From: JBDHRG01 sp039807445
Lineage (GTDB): Bacteria; Pseudomonadota; Gammaproteobacteria; Competibacterales; Competibacteraceae
DNA: 55,869 nucleotides
Reading direction: 5' to 3'
Assembly: GCA_039807445.1 (NCBI GenBank)
Contig: JBDHRG010000004.1
Span: 1-55,869, forward strand
In this document: positions 42,164 to 50,195 of the stretch, one piece after another
How the letters are laid out: the number at the start of each line of letters is the position of its first letter
Numbering within the stretch: the first letter of the stretch is position 1
Notes under the pieces: model-generated
What the model saw: the letters and a program-made list of their open reading frames with translations, nothing else
Database searches by the model: none
What the model was told of the DNA's origin: nothing
Position numbers and translations under genes: made by a program

Positions 42164-42895
42164 ATGGACTTCCTGCTCGATCCCCAGATCTGGGCGAGCC
42201 TGATCACGCTGACCGCGCTCGAGATCGTGCTCGGCATCGACAACCTGGTGTTCATCTCGATCCTGTCCAACCGCCTGCCGGCGCACCAGCAGACCCGTGC
42301 CCGGCGCGTCGGTCTGGCGCTGGCGGTGATCACGCGCCTGGCGCTGCTGTTCTCGATCGCCTGGCTGGCCGGCGTCACCGAGCCGCTGTTCACGCTCGCC
42401 GAGCACCCGGTGTCGCTGCGCGACCTGATCCTGCTCGGCGGCGGGCTGTTCCTGCTCGCCAAGGGCACCACCGAGATCCATCACACCGTCGACGGCGGCG
42501 AGGCGGAGATGCGCCAGGTCAAGGCCGCCGGCTTCGCCTCGGTGGTCACGCAGATCATGATCCTCGACATCGTGTTCTCGCTCGACTCGGTGATCACCGC
42601 CGTCGGCATGGCCAGCCAGCTGTGGGTGATGGCGACGGCGGTGATCATCGCCGTGGTCATCATGCTGGTGGCCTCGGAGCCGCTCGCCAGGTTCATCGAG
42701 GCGCACGTGTCGGTGAAGATCCTGGCGCTGGCGTTCCTGATCCTGGTCGGCGTGGCGCTGATCGCCGACGGCATGGGCTTCCACATCCCCAAGGGCTACC
42801 TGTACTTCGCGATCGCCTTCTCGGTCGGCGTCGAGGCGCTGAACCTGATGGCGCGCAAGAAGCACCTGGAAAAGAAGGCCGCCGCACTCGAATAG
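42164..42895 (+). CDS. TerC-family integral membrane protein
   Basis: 243-residue membrane protein of the TerC family, with about seven hydrophobic helices. The hallmark acidic motifs GIDNLVF (residues 24-30) and SLDSVITA (near 141-148) are present, the positions implicated in metal (manganese or calcium) export in TerC/Alx-like proteins. Tellurite resistance is not implied. Its leader is too short for a yybP-ykoY manganese riboswitch. The gene is divergent from the peroxiredoxin. Confidence 0.85.
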   Translation: MDFLLDPQIWASLITLTALEIVLGIDNLVFISILSNRLPAHQQTRARRVGLALAVITRLALLFSIAWLAGVTEPLFTLAEHPVSLRDLILLGGGLFLLAKGTTEIHHTVDGGEAEMRQVKAAGFASVVTQIMILDIVFSLDSVITAVGMASQLWVMATAVIIAVVIMLVASEPLARFIEAHVSVKILALAFLILVGVALIADGMGFHIPKGYLYFAIAFSVGVEALNLMARKKHLEKKAAALE

Positions 42896-42941
42896 GCACA
42901 AGGTGCGAGGAGCGAGGCACGAGTAAAAACGACATTCTCGT

Positions 42942-43018
42942 CGTGCCTCGTGCCTCGTGCCTCGTGCCTCGTGCCTCGTGCCTCGTGCCTCGTGCCTCGT
43001 GCCTCGTGCCTCGTGCCT
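42942..43018. repeat. Heptanucleotide tandem array (CGTGCCT x 11)
   Basis: Eleven exact, uninterrupted copies of CGTGCCT fill 42942-43018. The array runs up to and slightly into the TGA stop codon of the leftward reductase gene (43018-43020). To its left, GCGAGGAGCGAGGCACGAG (42905-42923) carries inverted copies of the word, so the whole can fold back on itself. Array length is expected to be strain-variable by slippage. It separates terC from the convergent reductase. Confidence 0.95.
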
Positions 43019-44166
43019 CACCCTAGCCACGCCGGCAGCTCCTTGGTGAGCACCTGCCGCTCGGCGGTCGCCGGGCCGGTCAGTGCGAAGCCGAGCAGGC
43101 GGCCGTCGGTGGCGATGAACCTGGCGCGCACGCCTTCGCCGACCGGCTCGCAAGTCCATGCCCCTTCGGCGCCGGCCAGCGGCGGCGCCACCACCACCGG
43201 GTGCGCCGGCGTCTTCACCACCACCGGCATCGCCGGATAGGCGAGCTCGGTCGGCGTGCCGGCGAGCGTCGCTGCCAGCGTGCGCGCCGCCTGCATCAGC
43301 GGCAGCACGAAGGGCAGCACCAGCCCGCAGACCTCAGCGCAGTCGCCGAGTGCGTACACGCCGGGCTTCGATGTCGCGAGCCGCCGGTCGACGACGATGC
43401 CGCGGTTGACCGCCAGCCCCGCCGCTGTCGCGAGCGCGGTACGTGGCTTCAGTCCGATCGCCGACAGCACCAGCCCGGCCTCGAGCTCGGCGCCGTCGGC
43501 GAGCTGCAGCCGGTAGCCCGCGCCGGCGCGGTCGATGCTGCCGACCGAGGTGCCGAAGTGCCAGTCCACGCCCTTGGCCGCGAGCCCCGCCTCGACCGCG
43601 CGCGCGGCCGGCTCGGGCAACAGGCGGCCGAGCGGCCAGGCGACCGGGTCGATCACGCTCACGGCGTGCCCGGTGGCGAGCAGGTCGTTGGCGAATTCGC
43701 AGCCGATCAGCCCGGCGCCGAGGATCGCGATGCGGCCACGGCTGCCGGCGAGGCGTTCGCGGAAGGTGGCGTAGTCGGCGAGATCGTTGACCGACAGCAC
43801 ATCCGCGGCGCCGTCGCCGGCGATCGGCACGCGGATCGGGTCGGCGCCGAGCGCGAGCGCGAGCTGATCGTAGCCGATCGGTCCGGCGCTGGTGGTCAGC
43901 CGGCGCGTGGCGGCATCGAGCGCGTGGACCGCGGTGCCGGCCAGCACGCGCGCGCCCAGCTGTGCGGCCATCTTCGCAGCGTCGGCAGTGGCGAGCTGCG
44001 CCGGCGTGCGCCCCTGCGCCAGTGCGTTGGACAGCATCGGCTTGGAGTAGAACTCGCCGGCATCGCGGCTGATCACGGTGAGCTCGGCCGCGGGAGCGAG
44101 CTTGCGCAGCTCGCGCGCCAGCGTGTAGCCGGCGAGCCCGCTGCCGACGATGACGATGCCTGGCAT
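43018..44166 (-). CDS. Rubredoxin-NAD+ reductase (FAD-dependent)
   Basis: 382-residue flavoprotein of the rubredoxin reductase type (RubB/AlkT). It has the FAD motif GSGLAGYT at residues 7-14, a second nucleotide fold GAGLIGCEFA for NAD(H) and the C-terminal FAD motif VYALGDCAE. It passes electrons from NAD(P)H to rubredoxin, whose gene lies just upstream (44273-44437), so the two probably work together in alkane oxidation or oxygen/peroxide detoxification. The ATG at 44166 is the family start; an in-frame extension to 44247 lacks support. Confidence 0.86.
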   Translation of the reverse strand: MPGIVIVGSGLAGYTLARELRKLAPAAELTVISRDAGEFYSKPMLSNALAQGRTPAQLATADAAKMAAQLGARVLAGTAVHALDAATRRLTTSAGPIGYDQLALALGADPIRVPIAGDGAADVLSVNDLADYATFRERLAGSRGRIAILGAGLIGCEFANDLLATGHAVSVIDPVAWPLGRLLPEPAARAVEAGLAAKGVDWHFGTSVGSIDRAGAGYRLQLADGAELEAGLVLSAIGLKPRTALATAAGLAVNRGIVVDRRLATSKPGVYALGDCAEVCGLVLPFVLPLMQAARTLAATLAGTPTELAYPAMPVVVKTPAHPVVVAPPLAGAEGAWTCEPVGEGVRARFIATDGRLLGFALTGPATAERQVLTKELPAWLG

Positions 44167-44200
44167 CGCGTCTCCTCGGGTTCTGGGTGATTTTTTAGGA

Positions 44201-44268
44201 ACGGGGAATAGGTAAGGGGGGTGAGGGGCCGATGCGCGCTCATTCATTATCCCTCCCCCATTCCCGGG
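44201..44268. repeat. Heptamer-phased inverted element between rubredoxin and reductase genes
   Basis: Left arm (44201-44228) words AACGGGG, AATAGGT, AAGGGGG, GTGAGGG and right arm (44240-44268) words TCATTAT, CCCTCCC, CCATTCC show period 7 and pair imperfectly. Unlike the others it lies between two genes of the same strand, so it may attenuate transcription from rubredoxin into its reductase. Confidence 0.55.
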
Positions 44269-44272
44269 CTGT

Positions 44273-44437
44273 TCAGATTTCGACCATCTCGAAGTCGGCC
44301 TTGCCGACGCCGCAATCGGGGCAGACCCAGGACTCGGGCACGTCTTCCCAGCGCGTGCCGGGGGCGATGCCCTCCTCGGGCAGGCCGGCGGCTTCGTCGT
44401 AGACGAAGCCGCAGATCAGGCATTGCCAGCGTCTCAT
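44273..44437 (-). CDS. Rubredoxin
   Basis: 54-residue rubredoxin. It starts MRRWQCLICGFVYDE and has the Cys4 iron site: Cys6 and Cys9 in CLICG, Cys39 and Cys42 in CPDCG. The aromatic core residues around WVCPDCG are also typical. GAGGAG lies ahead of the ATG. It is a one-iron electron carrier and the natural partner of the reductase gene downstream, 106 bp away. Confidence 0.95.
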   Translation of the reverse strand: MRRWQCLICGFVYDEAAGLPEEGIAPGTRWEDVPESWVCPDCGVGKADFEMVEI

Positions 44438-44617
44438 GGTGTTCGCTCCTCGTCGCTTCCAGGGGGCGGTGGCTGCGGGTGGCGGTGTCGCACGGATGCC
44501 GCGTCTCGCCAGTGGATACCGGCGGCGGCGCGCGGCGTCAACCGTTGCGCGTGCGCTGCCCGGCGGCGGTGGTAGAATGCCGCGTTTTGCTCATCCGCCC
44601 TCGGCAACGACCACCCA

Positions 44618-45136
44618 ATGACTGCGAACGCGAATGCGACCCCGGACCCGCTCGTCGGGTTGATCATGGGCTCACGCTCCGACTGGAGCACCCTCGAACA
44701 CGCGGCCCTGACCCTCGAGACGCTCGGTGTCCCCTTCGAGGTCCGCGTCGTCTCGGCGCACCGCACCCCGGATCTGCTGTTCGACTATGCCGCTTCGGCC
44801 GAAGCGCGCGGGCTCGAGGTGATCATCGCCGGCGCCGGCGGCGCGGCGCACCTGCCCGGCATGGTCGCCAGCAAGACGGTGCTGCCGGTGCTCGGCGTGC
44901 CGGTGCAGTCGGCGGCGCTGAACGGCATGGATTCGCTGCTCTCGATCGTGCAGATGCCGGGCGGCATTCCGGTCGGGACGCTGGCGATCGGCAAGGCTGG
45001 TGCGATCAACGCTGCGCTGCTCGCCGCCGCGCTGCTCGGCAGCAAGTATCCGGAGCTGCGCGAAGCGGTGCGCGCCTTCCGCGAGCGCCAGACGGCGACG
45101 GTGCTCGCCGATCCCGACCCGAGGGTCACACCGTGA
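44618..45136 (+). CDS. purE: N5-carboxyaminoimidazole ribonucleotide mutase
   Basis: 172-residue class I PurE, which converts N5-CAIR to CAIR in de novo purine synthesis. The substrate phosphate loop GSRSDW is near residues 18-23, the catalytic His is in SAHRTPD and the GAGGAAHLPGM loop follows. The stop overlaps the purK start in GTGA, so the pair is translated together. A -10-like TAGAAT lies about 45 bp upstream. Rubredoxin is divergent on the other side. Confidence 0.95.
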   Translation: MTANANATPDPLVGLIMGSRSDWSTLEHAALTLETLGVPFEVRVVSAHRTPDLLFDYAASAEARGLEVIIAGAGGAAHLPGMVASKTVLPVLGVPVQSAALNGMDSLLSIVQMPGGIPVGTLAIGKAGAINAALLAAALLGSKYPELREAVRAFRERQTATVLADPDPRVTP

Positions 45137-46209
45137 TCGTCGGCATCGTCGGTGGCGGGCAGCTCGCCCGGATGATGGCGCTGGCCGGCTACCCGCTGGG
45201 ACTGCGCTTCGTCGTGCTCGACCCGGCCAGGGATGCCTGCGCCGGCCAGGTCGCGCCGCAGATCCACGGCGAGTACGACGACTTCGATGCGCTCGACGAG
45301 CTCGGGCGGCGCTGCGACGTCGTCACCTTCGACTTCGAGAACGTGCCGGCCGCGGCGCTCGAGCACCTGATCAACGAGGTGCCGGCGTATCCGGGGCCGC
45401 AAGCGCTGGCGACCGCGCAGGACCGCCTGGGCGAAAAGACGCTGTTCCGCGAGCTCGGCATCGCCACGCCGGCCTTCGTGCCGGTCGCCTCGCGCGAAGC
45501 GCTCGAGGTCGCGGCCAGGGTGATCGGCTTGCCGGCGGTGCTGAAGACCCGGCGCATGGGCTACGATGGCAAGGGCCAGCGCGTCCTACGCGACGCCGCC
45601 GAGCTCGATGCCGCCTGGGACGCGCTCGGCGGCGTGCCGCTGATCCTCGAGGGCTTCGTGCCGTTCGAGCGCGAAGTGTCGATCGTCGTGGTGCGTGGGC
45701 ACGACGGTGCGGTCGCGTTCTACCCGCTGACCGAGAACCGCCACGAGGGCGGCATCCTGCGCCTGTCGCACGCGCCACTCGCGGCGCCCGAGCTCGAAGC
45801 CCAGGCACAGGCCCATGCCCGCGCGCTGCTGGCGAAGCTCGACTACGTCGGCGTGCTCGCGATCGAATTCTTCGTGCTCGGCGGCAAGCTGGTCGCCAAC
45901 GAGATGGCGCCGCGCGTGCACAACTCGGGGCACTGGACGATCGAGGGCGCCGAAACCAGCCAGTTCGAGAACCACTTGCGCGCGGTGTGCGGGCTGCCGC
46001 TCGGCTCGACCGCGGCGCGTGGTCACAGCGCGATGGTCAACTTCATCGGCGAGCTGCCGGACCGCGATCGGTGGATCGCCGAGCCCGGTGCACACTGGCA
46101 CGACTACGGCAAAGAGCCGCGCGCCGGGCGCAAGGTCGGTCACGCGACGCTGCGCGCCGATACGCGCGAGACGCTCGATGCGACGCTCGCCAGGCTGAGT
46201 TCCGAGTAG
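45133..46209 (+). CDS. purK: N5-carboxyaminoimidazole ribonucleotide synthase
   Basis: 358-residue ATP-grasp enzyme that makes N5-CAIR from AIR, bicarbonate and ATP, the step before PurE. The N-terminal GGGQLARM is at residues 7-14, the ATP-binding LKTRRMGYDGKGQ is in the middle and the RPHNSGHW-like APRVHNSGHWT loop is near the C-terminus. The start is GTG at 45133 in a GTGA overlap with purE. The 3' end runs into a heptamer element whose first word overlaps the last codons. Confidence 0.94.
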   Translation: MIVGIVGGGQLARMMALAGYPLGLRFVVLDPARDACAGQVAPQIHGEYDDFDALDELGRRCDVVTFDFENVPAAALEHLINEVPAYPGPQALATAQDRLGEKTLFRELGIATPAFVPVASREALEVAARVIGLPAVLKTRRMGYDGKGQRVLRDAAELDAAWDALGGVPLILEGFVPFEREVSIVVVRGHDGAVAFYPLTENRHEGGILRLSHAPLAAPELEAQAQAHARALLAKLDYVGVLAIEFFVLGGKLVANEMAPRVHNSGHWTIEGAETSQFENHLRAVCGLPLGSTAARGHSAMVNFIGELPDRDRWIAEPGAHWHDYGKEPRAGRKVGHATLRADTRETLDATLARLSSE

Positions 46210-46279
46210 CCAGTTCCGAGTTCCGAGAAAGCACCGCATTCCGAAGCTCTGCGCGAAACGATGTCACGGAACTCGGAAC
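46199..46279. repeat. Heptamer-phased element (GTTCCGA words)
   Basis: GTTCCGA (46199-46205), GTAGCCA, GTTCCGA, GTTCCGA (to 46226) run with exact period 7. Inverted copies ACGGAAC and TCGGAAC lie at 46266-46279. It spans the junction of the convergent purK and oxyR genes; the first word covers the last purK codons. Confidence 0.75.
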
Positions 46280-46283
46280 TGAC

Positions 46284-47231
46284 TTACGCCGCCGCCCGTT
46301 CCACCACCTCCACCCCCTCGCCCAGCGGGCAGGCGCGCACGGCCTTGGCCAGCGCACGGATCGCCGCCGGGCGCGGGAAGCTCTTGCGCCAGGCGAGCGC
46401 GACCAGGCGCTTGGGCGCCGGCTCGGCGAAAGGGCGTACGCTGACGAAGTCCTGCGGGTAGGCGTAGCCGTTGACCGAAGTCTGCGGCAGCACGGTCACG
46501 CCCATGCCGGTCGCGACCATCAGCCGGATCGTCTCGAGCGAGCTGCCCTCCAGCGTCTTCTGCATGTTGTCGGCGTCGGAGGCGACGCTGGCGCGGTTGC
46601 ACTCGGGGCAGACCTGCAGCACCTGGTCGCGGAAGCAGTGGCCGGGGCCGAGCAGCAGCAAGTCTTCGTGCGACAGCTCGTGCGGGTCGATCGCGGCTTC
46701 GTGCTCGAGGACGTGCCCGGCCGGCATCACCACGACGAAGGGTTCTTCGTACAGCGGTTCGGTCAGGATGCCAGCCTCTTCGTAGGGCAGCGACAGGATC
46801 AGCACGTCGAGCTTGCCCTGTTTCAGCCGTTCGCCGAGCACCGCGGTGTAGTTTTCCTCGATCTGCAGCGGCATCTTCGGTGCGCTGTGGCGCAGCTGCG
46901 GAATCAGGTGCGGCAGCAGGTAGGGGCCGATGGTGTAGATCACGCCCAGGCGCAGCACGCCGGCCAGCTCGTCCTTGCCCTGCGCGGCGATGGTCTTCAG
47001 CGCGTCGGCCTCCTCGAGCACGCGCTGCGCCTGTTCGACGATGCGCCGGCCGACCGGTGTCACCGTGACTTCGCCGGGGCCGCGCTCGAACAGCACCACG
47101 CCGAGCTCGTCCTCGAGCTTGCGCACCGCCACCGACAGCGTCGGCTGACTGACGAAGGAGGTTTCGGCAGCGCGGCCGAAATGGCGCTCGCGGGCCACGG
47201 CGACGATGTAGCGGAGTTCGGTCAAGGTCAT
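46284..47231 (-). CDS. oxyR: Hydrogen peroxide-sensing LysR regulator OxyR
   Basis: 315-residue OxyR. The winged HTH occupies residues 1-60 (LTELRYIVAVARERHFGRAAE). The redox cysteines are exactly Cys199 in GPGHC and Cys208 in QVC, as in E. coli, with further Cys211. On oxidation it would activate peroxide genes such as the peroxiredoxin in this window, which has an ATAG-N7-CTAT site. The ATG at 47231 begins the HTH; earlier in-frame ATGs extend into shadow sequence. Confidence 0.94.
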   Translation of the reverse strand: MTLTELRYIVAVARERHFGRAAETSFVSQPTLSVAVRKLEDELGVVLFERGPGEVTVTPVGRRIVEQAQRVLEEADALKTIAAQGKDELAGVLRLGVIYTIGPYLLPHLIPQLRHSAPKMPLQIEENYTAVLGERLKQGKLDVLILSLPYEEAGILTEPLYEEPFVVVMPAGHVLEHEAAIDPHELSHEDLLLLGPGHCFRDQVLQVCPECNRASVASDADNMQKTLEGSSLETIRLMVATGMGVTVLPQTSVNGYAYPQDFVSVRPFAEPAPKRLVALAWRKSFPRPAAIRALAKAVRACPLGEGVEVVERAAA

Positions 47232-47730
47232 GGCGGTCGTGAAACCAGGAGGGTCGGCGGAACACCCGCCGGATGCTGTTCGATGGTAGTCGAGCCGGGG
47301 CTGCGGCAAAAGCGGCCGAGCGGCGCTGACTGTGTCCAAAAAACAATGCAATCGGATACGGTGATTCCGGAACCCGAAAACGGCATGGTTTCTGCTTTTG
47401 ACCCGTGCCCTGCAATGGACAGTGCCGGCGTTTGCGTGTAGCTTCTTGCGCCGGCTGGAGCGCCCGGCGGACAACGATCACAGCACGCCGGGCGTCAGGG
47501 TAGGCAAGCGTTCAAGGCATCGTGTCCAGGGTTCTGGAAGCACACTCCGATTCGTCCCCCGACCGGGCCACGCCCGGGCTACCCGTCCGCCTGCGCGGCA
47601 CCCGCGCAATCCCCGCGAACAACCGCGCCGTGCCGTTCCCGCTCCCACCGGAGGCCCGTGGCTTCGACCCGCCGCGCGCAGCGCGCACCCGCCGTTACCA
47701 CACTGCATGGCACAGGGCTTAGGAGGCTCC
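47232..47730. other. 499-bp gap between oxyR and the icd-CBS gene
   Basis: No coding sequence is supported here. It holds the divergent control regions of oxyR (leftward) and isocitrate dehydrogenase (rightward). A locally AT-richer stretch near 47335-47400 may hold a promoter, and AGGAGG at 47721-47726 is the ribosome binding site of the next gene. A 66-residue frame at 47522-47722 lacks a start signal and is Pro/Arg-rich. No OxyR consensus or riboswitch was recognised. Confidence 0.5.
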
Positions 47731-49497
47731 ATGGCTTATCAGCACATCTCCGTTCCCACCACCGGCGAAAAGATCACCGTCAGGGGCGGCAAGCTGCACG
47801 TGCCGGACCAGCCGATCGTCGGCTACGTCGAGGGTGACGGTATCGGCCCGGACATCACCCGCGCCTGTCTGCGGGTGTGGGACGCGGCGGTGGAGCAGGC
47901 CTATGCCGGCAAGCGCAGGATCCACTGGTGCGAGCTGTTCATGGGCGAGAAGGCGGCCGAGCTGTACGACGGCAACTACTTCCCCGACGAGACGCTCGAG
48001 GCGCTGAAGGACTTGATCGTGTCGATCAAGGGCCCGCTGACCACGCCGGTCGGCGGCGGCTTCCGCTCGCTGAACGTCGCGCTGCGCCAGGAGCTCGACC
48101 TGTACGCCTGCGTGCGTCCGGTACGCTACTACAAGGGCGTGCCCTCGCCGATGGTGCACCCCGAACTGGTCGACGTGGTGATCTTCCGCGAGAACACCGA
48201 GGACGTCTATTCGGGCATCGAGTACAAGGCCGGCACGCCCGAGAACGACAAGGTCGCGAAGTTCCTGCGCGAAGAGATGGGCGCCGAGTTCTTCGAGGGC
48301 GCCGGCCTGGGCATCAAGCCGGTGTCGGCCTTCGGCACCAAGCGCCTGGTGCGCAAGGCGATCCGGTACGCGATCGACCACGGCAAGGACTCGGTGACGC
48401 TTGTCCACAAGGGCAACATCATGAAGTTCACCGAAGGCGCCTTCCGCAACTGGGGCTACGAGGTCGCCAAGGAGGAATTCGGCGACGTGACGATCACCGA
48501 AGACGAGCTGTACAGCGTCTACGGCGGCAAGCAGCCCGAAGGCAAGATCGTCATCAAGGACCGCATCGCCGACATCATCTTCCAGCTGCTGCAGCTGCGC
48601 CCGGCCGAGTTCTCGGTGCTGGCGACGCTGAACCTGAACGGCGACTACCTGTCCGACGCCGCCGCGGCGCACGTCGGCGGCGTCGGCATCGCCCCGGGCG
48701 CCAACATCGCCGACCATGTCGCGGTGTTCGAGGCGACCCACGGCACCGCGCCCAAGTACGCCAACCTCGACAAGGTCAACCCGGGCTCGCTGCTGCTGTC
48801 GGGCGTGATGATGCTCGAGTACATGGGCTGGCAGGAGGCGGCCGACCTGATCAACTCGGCGCTCGGCGCGGTGATCGCCGACAAGACCGTGACCTACGAC
48901 TTCGCCCGTCAGATGGAAGGCGCGACCGAGGTCAAGACCAGCGAGTTCGGTACCCTCCTGATCGCCAAGATCAAGGGCGAGACCTCGACGCTGCTGAAGG
49001 ACCTCGAGGCCCGCCGCGCCGCCGCCAGCGCCGAGGCGAGCAAGCTCGAGGCCGAGCGCGTCGCCTCCCCGACCGAGGCGCAGAAGGCGTCGGGGCGCAT
49101 CCCGCAGAGCGTCGGCGACATCATGCACAAGGCCGTCTCCATCAAGGGCGAGGTCAGCGTCGCCGAGGCGATGCACATGATGCGCGAGGCGCGCATCAGC
49201 TCGATACTGGTCGAGCCGGGTGCCGCTGGTCAGTGGGGCATCATGACCCAGCGCGACGTGATATCGAAGATCATCAACGCCAACCGCTCGCCGGCGCGCG
49301 TCAGCGTCGACGAGATCACCACGCGCCCGCTGGTGATGGTCACGCGCGATACCGCGCTGGCCGACGCCTCGGCGGCGATGCTCCAGCGCAACGTGCGCCG
49401 CGTCGTGGTCGGCGAGAGCGGCGTGCCGGTCGGCGTGGTGTCCGACATGGACCTGTTCCGCACCGTCGAGGAGTTCGGCTGGGGCCACGAGGCCTGA
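47731..49497 (+). CDS. icd: NADP-isocitrate dehydrogenase fused to a CBS-domain pair
   Basis: 588-residue protein. Residues 1-417 are a complete E. coli-type isocitrate dehydrogenase: Ser113 in FRSLNVALR (the AceK phosphosite), NADP markers Lys-Tyr in GTAPKYAN, Val in DKVNPG and Tyr/Arg in VTYDFAR. About 40 Lys/Glu/Ala-rich residues then lead to an added pair of CBS domains (about 460-585, SVGDIMHKAV... and ITTRPLVMVTRDT...). Normal enzymes stop at 416-418. CBS pairs usually bind adenine nucleotides, so allosteric control by ATP/ADP/AMP is a reasonable inference. Perfect AGGAGG precedes the ATG. No aceK is seen in the window. Confidence 0.93.
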   Translation: MAYQHISVPTTGEKITVRGGKLHVPDQPIVGYVEGDGIGPDITRACLRVWDAAVEQAYAGKRRIHWCELFMGEKAAELYDGNYFPDETLEALKDLIVSIKGPLTTPVGGGFRSLNVALRQELDLYACVRPVRYYKGVPSPMVHPELVDVVIFRENTEDVYSGIEYKAGTPENDKVAKFLREEMGAEFFEGAGLGIKPVSAFGTKRLVRKAIRYAIDHGKDSVTLVHKGNIMKFTEGAFRNWGYEVAKEEFGDVTITEDELYSVYGGKQPEGKIVIKDRIADIIFQLLQLRPAEFSVLATLNLNGDYLSDAAAAHVGGVGIAPGANIADHVAVFEATHGTAPKYANLDKVNPGSLLLSGVMMLEYMGWQEAADLINSALGAVIADKTVTYDFARQMEGATEVKTSEFGTLLIAKIKGETSTLLKDLEARRAAASAEASKLEAERVASPTEAQKASGRIPQSVGDIMHKAVSIKGEVSVAEAMHMMREARISSILVEPGAAGQWGIMTQRDVISKIINANRSPARVSVDEITTRPLVMVTRDTALADASAAMLQRNVRRVVVGESGVPVGVVSDMDLFRTVEEFGWGHEA

Positions 49498-49521
49498 GCT
49501 GCACTTCTCTGGCCTGAGCTG

Positions 49522-49565
49522 ACGGCGCCGGCCGATTCCCTCGCGGGTCGGCCGGCGCCGTTTTT
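49522..49565 (+). terminator. Strong terminator of the icd-CBS gene
   Basis: ACGGCGCCGGCCGA at 49522-49535 and TCGGCCGGCGCCGT at 49548-49561 form a perfect 14-bp stem with a 12-nt loop, followed by TTTTT (49561-49565). Classic intrinsic terminator 25 bp after the stop codon. Confidence 0.9.
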
Positions 49566-49704
49566 CATGCCCCGGCGACCTTCCCGCATCCGGCACTGCA
49601 GCGCCCGCCACTCCGACAATACATACTCGCCTGCGGCCTATCGGACCCGCCTAGAATCCTGACGACAGCCGATCCGTAGCACGGAGCCGTGCGGGAGAAG
49701 CGCG

Positions 49705-50082
49705 ATGACGCATATCAAGGTCTACTTCGACGGCGCTTGCCCCGCTTGCCGCCGGGAAATGGCGTTCTATCGCCGCTTCGATCGCCAGGAACGGGTCGAC
49801 TGGTTCGACATCACCGGCGAGGATCGGGCCCTGCGCGCCGAAGGCATCGATCCCCGGACCGCCCTCGGGCGACTGCATGTCCGCCTGGCGGACGGCTCGC
49901 TCGTGACCGGCGTGGACGCCTTCATCGTCCTGTGGCAGAGCGTGCCCTGGTTCCGCCCGCTGGCCTGGGTGGCATCGATCCGGTTCGTCAAGGCCCGGCT
50001 CGAACGCTGGTATGAGCCGCTGACGCGCCGCCGCCTGCGCCGCTCCGGACGGAGCTGCGGCAAGACCGATGACGTGCCCTGA
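49705..50082 (+). CDS. DCC-family thiol-disulfide oxidoreductase-like protein (DUF393)
   Basis: 125-residue protein of the DUF393 family, often called thiol-disulfide oxidoreductase DCC. The motif DGACPAC at residues 9-15 has the active-site-like cysteines Cys12 and Cys15 in a thioredoxin-like N-terminal fold. A C-terminal basic stretch (RRRLRRSGRSCGK) includes a third Cys. Physiological role unknown in this family. It stands alone between the icd terminator and lutA. Confidence 0.85.
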   Translation: MTHIKVYFDGACPACRREMAFYRRFDRQERVDWFDITGEDRALRAEGIDPRTALGRLHVRLADGSLVTGVDAFIVLWQSVPWFRPLAWVASIRFVKARLERWYEPLTRRRLRRSGRSCGKTDDVP

Positions 50083-50173
50083 TCGTTCCCTGTCCGATTG
50101 GTAAGCTGCGACAAGCGCGCCATCCCGTTACCCAAGCGAGGATTGCTGATAGACTGTAAGTCGTTTGGTCAAC

Positions 50174-50184
50174 TGGTAAGACCA
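50174..50184. promoter_or_regulatory. Candidate GntR/FadR-family operator before lutA
   Basis: TGGTAAGACCA is a perfect dyad (TGGT-AAG-ACCA), the half-site layout TNGTNNNACNA used by FadR-subfamily GntR regulators such as LldR, GlcC and PdhR. It lies 11 bp before the lutA ATG. The wider TGGTC...GACCA arms add symmetry (50166-50184). No regulator gene is next to the operon, so the binder is unknown. Confidence 0.5.
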
Positions 50185-50195
50185 CAGGAGCCGCG

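Noticed and set aside
42942..43018. CRISPR array
   Set aside because: The repeat is 7 bp, with no spacers and no cas genes in the window.
42622..43240. Frames with repeated PRASCLV peptides over the heptamer array
   Set aside because: They are the translation of the CGTGCCT array (7-bp unit read through three frames) and have no start signal or independent support.
47522..47722. A 66-codon frame ahead of icd
   Set aside because: No ribosome binding site, Pro/Arg-rich composition and no conservation signal; more likely non-coding leader.
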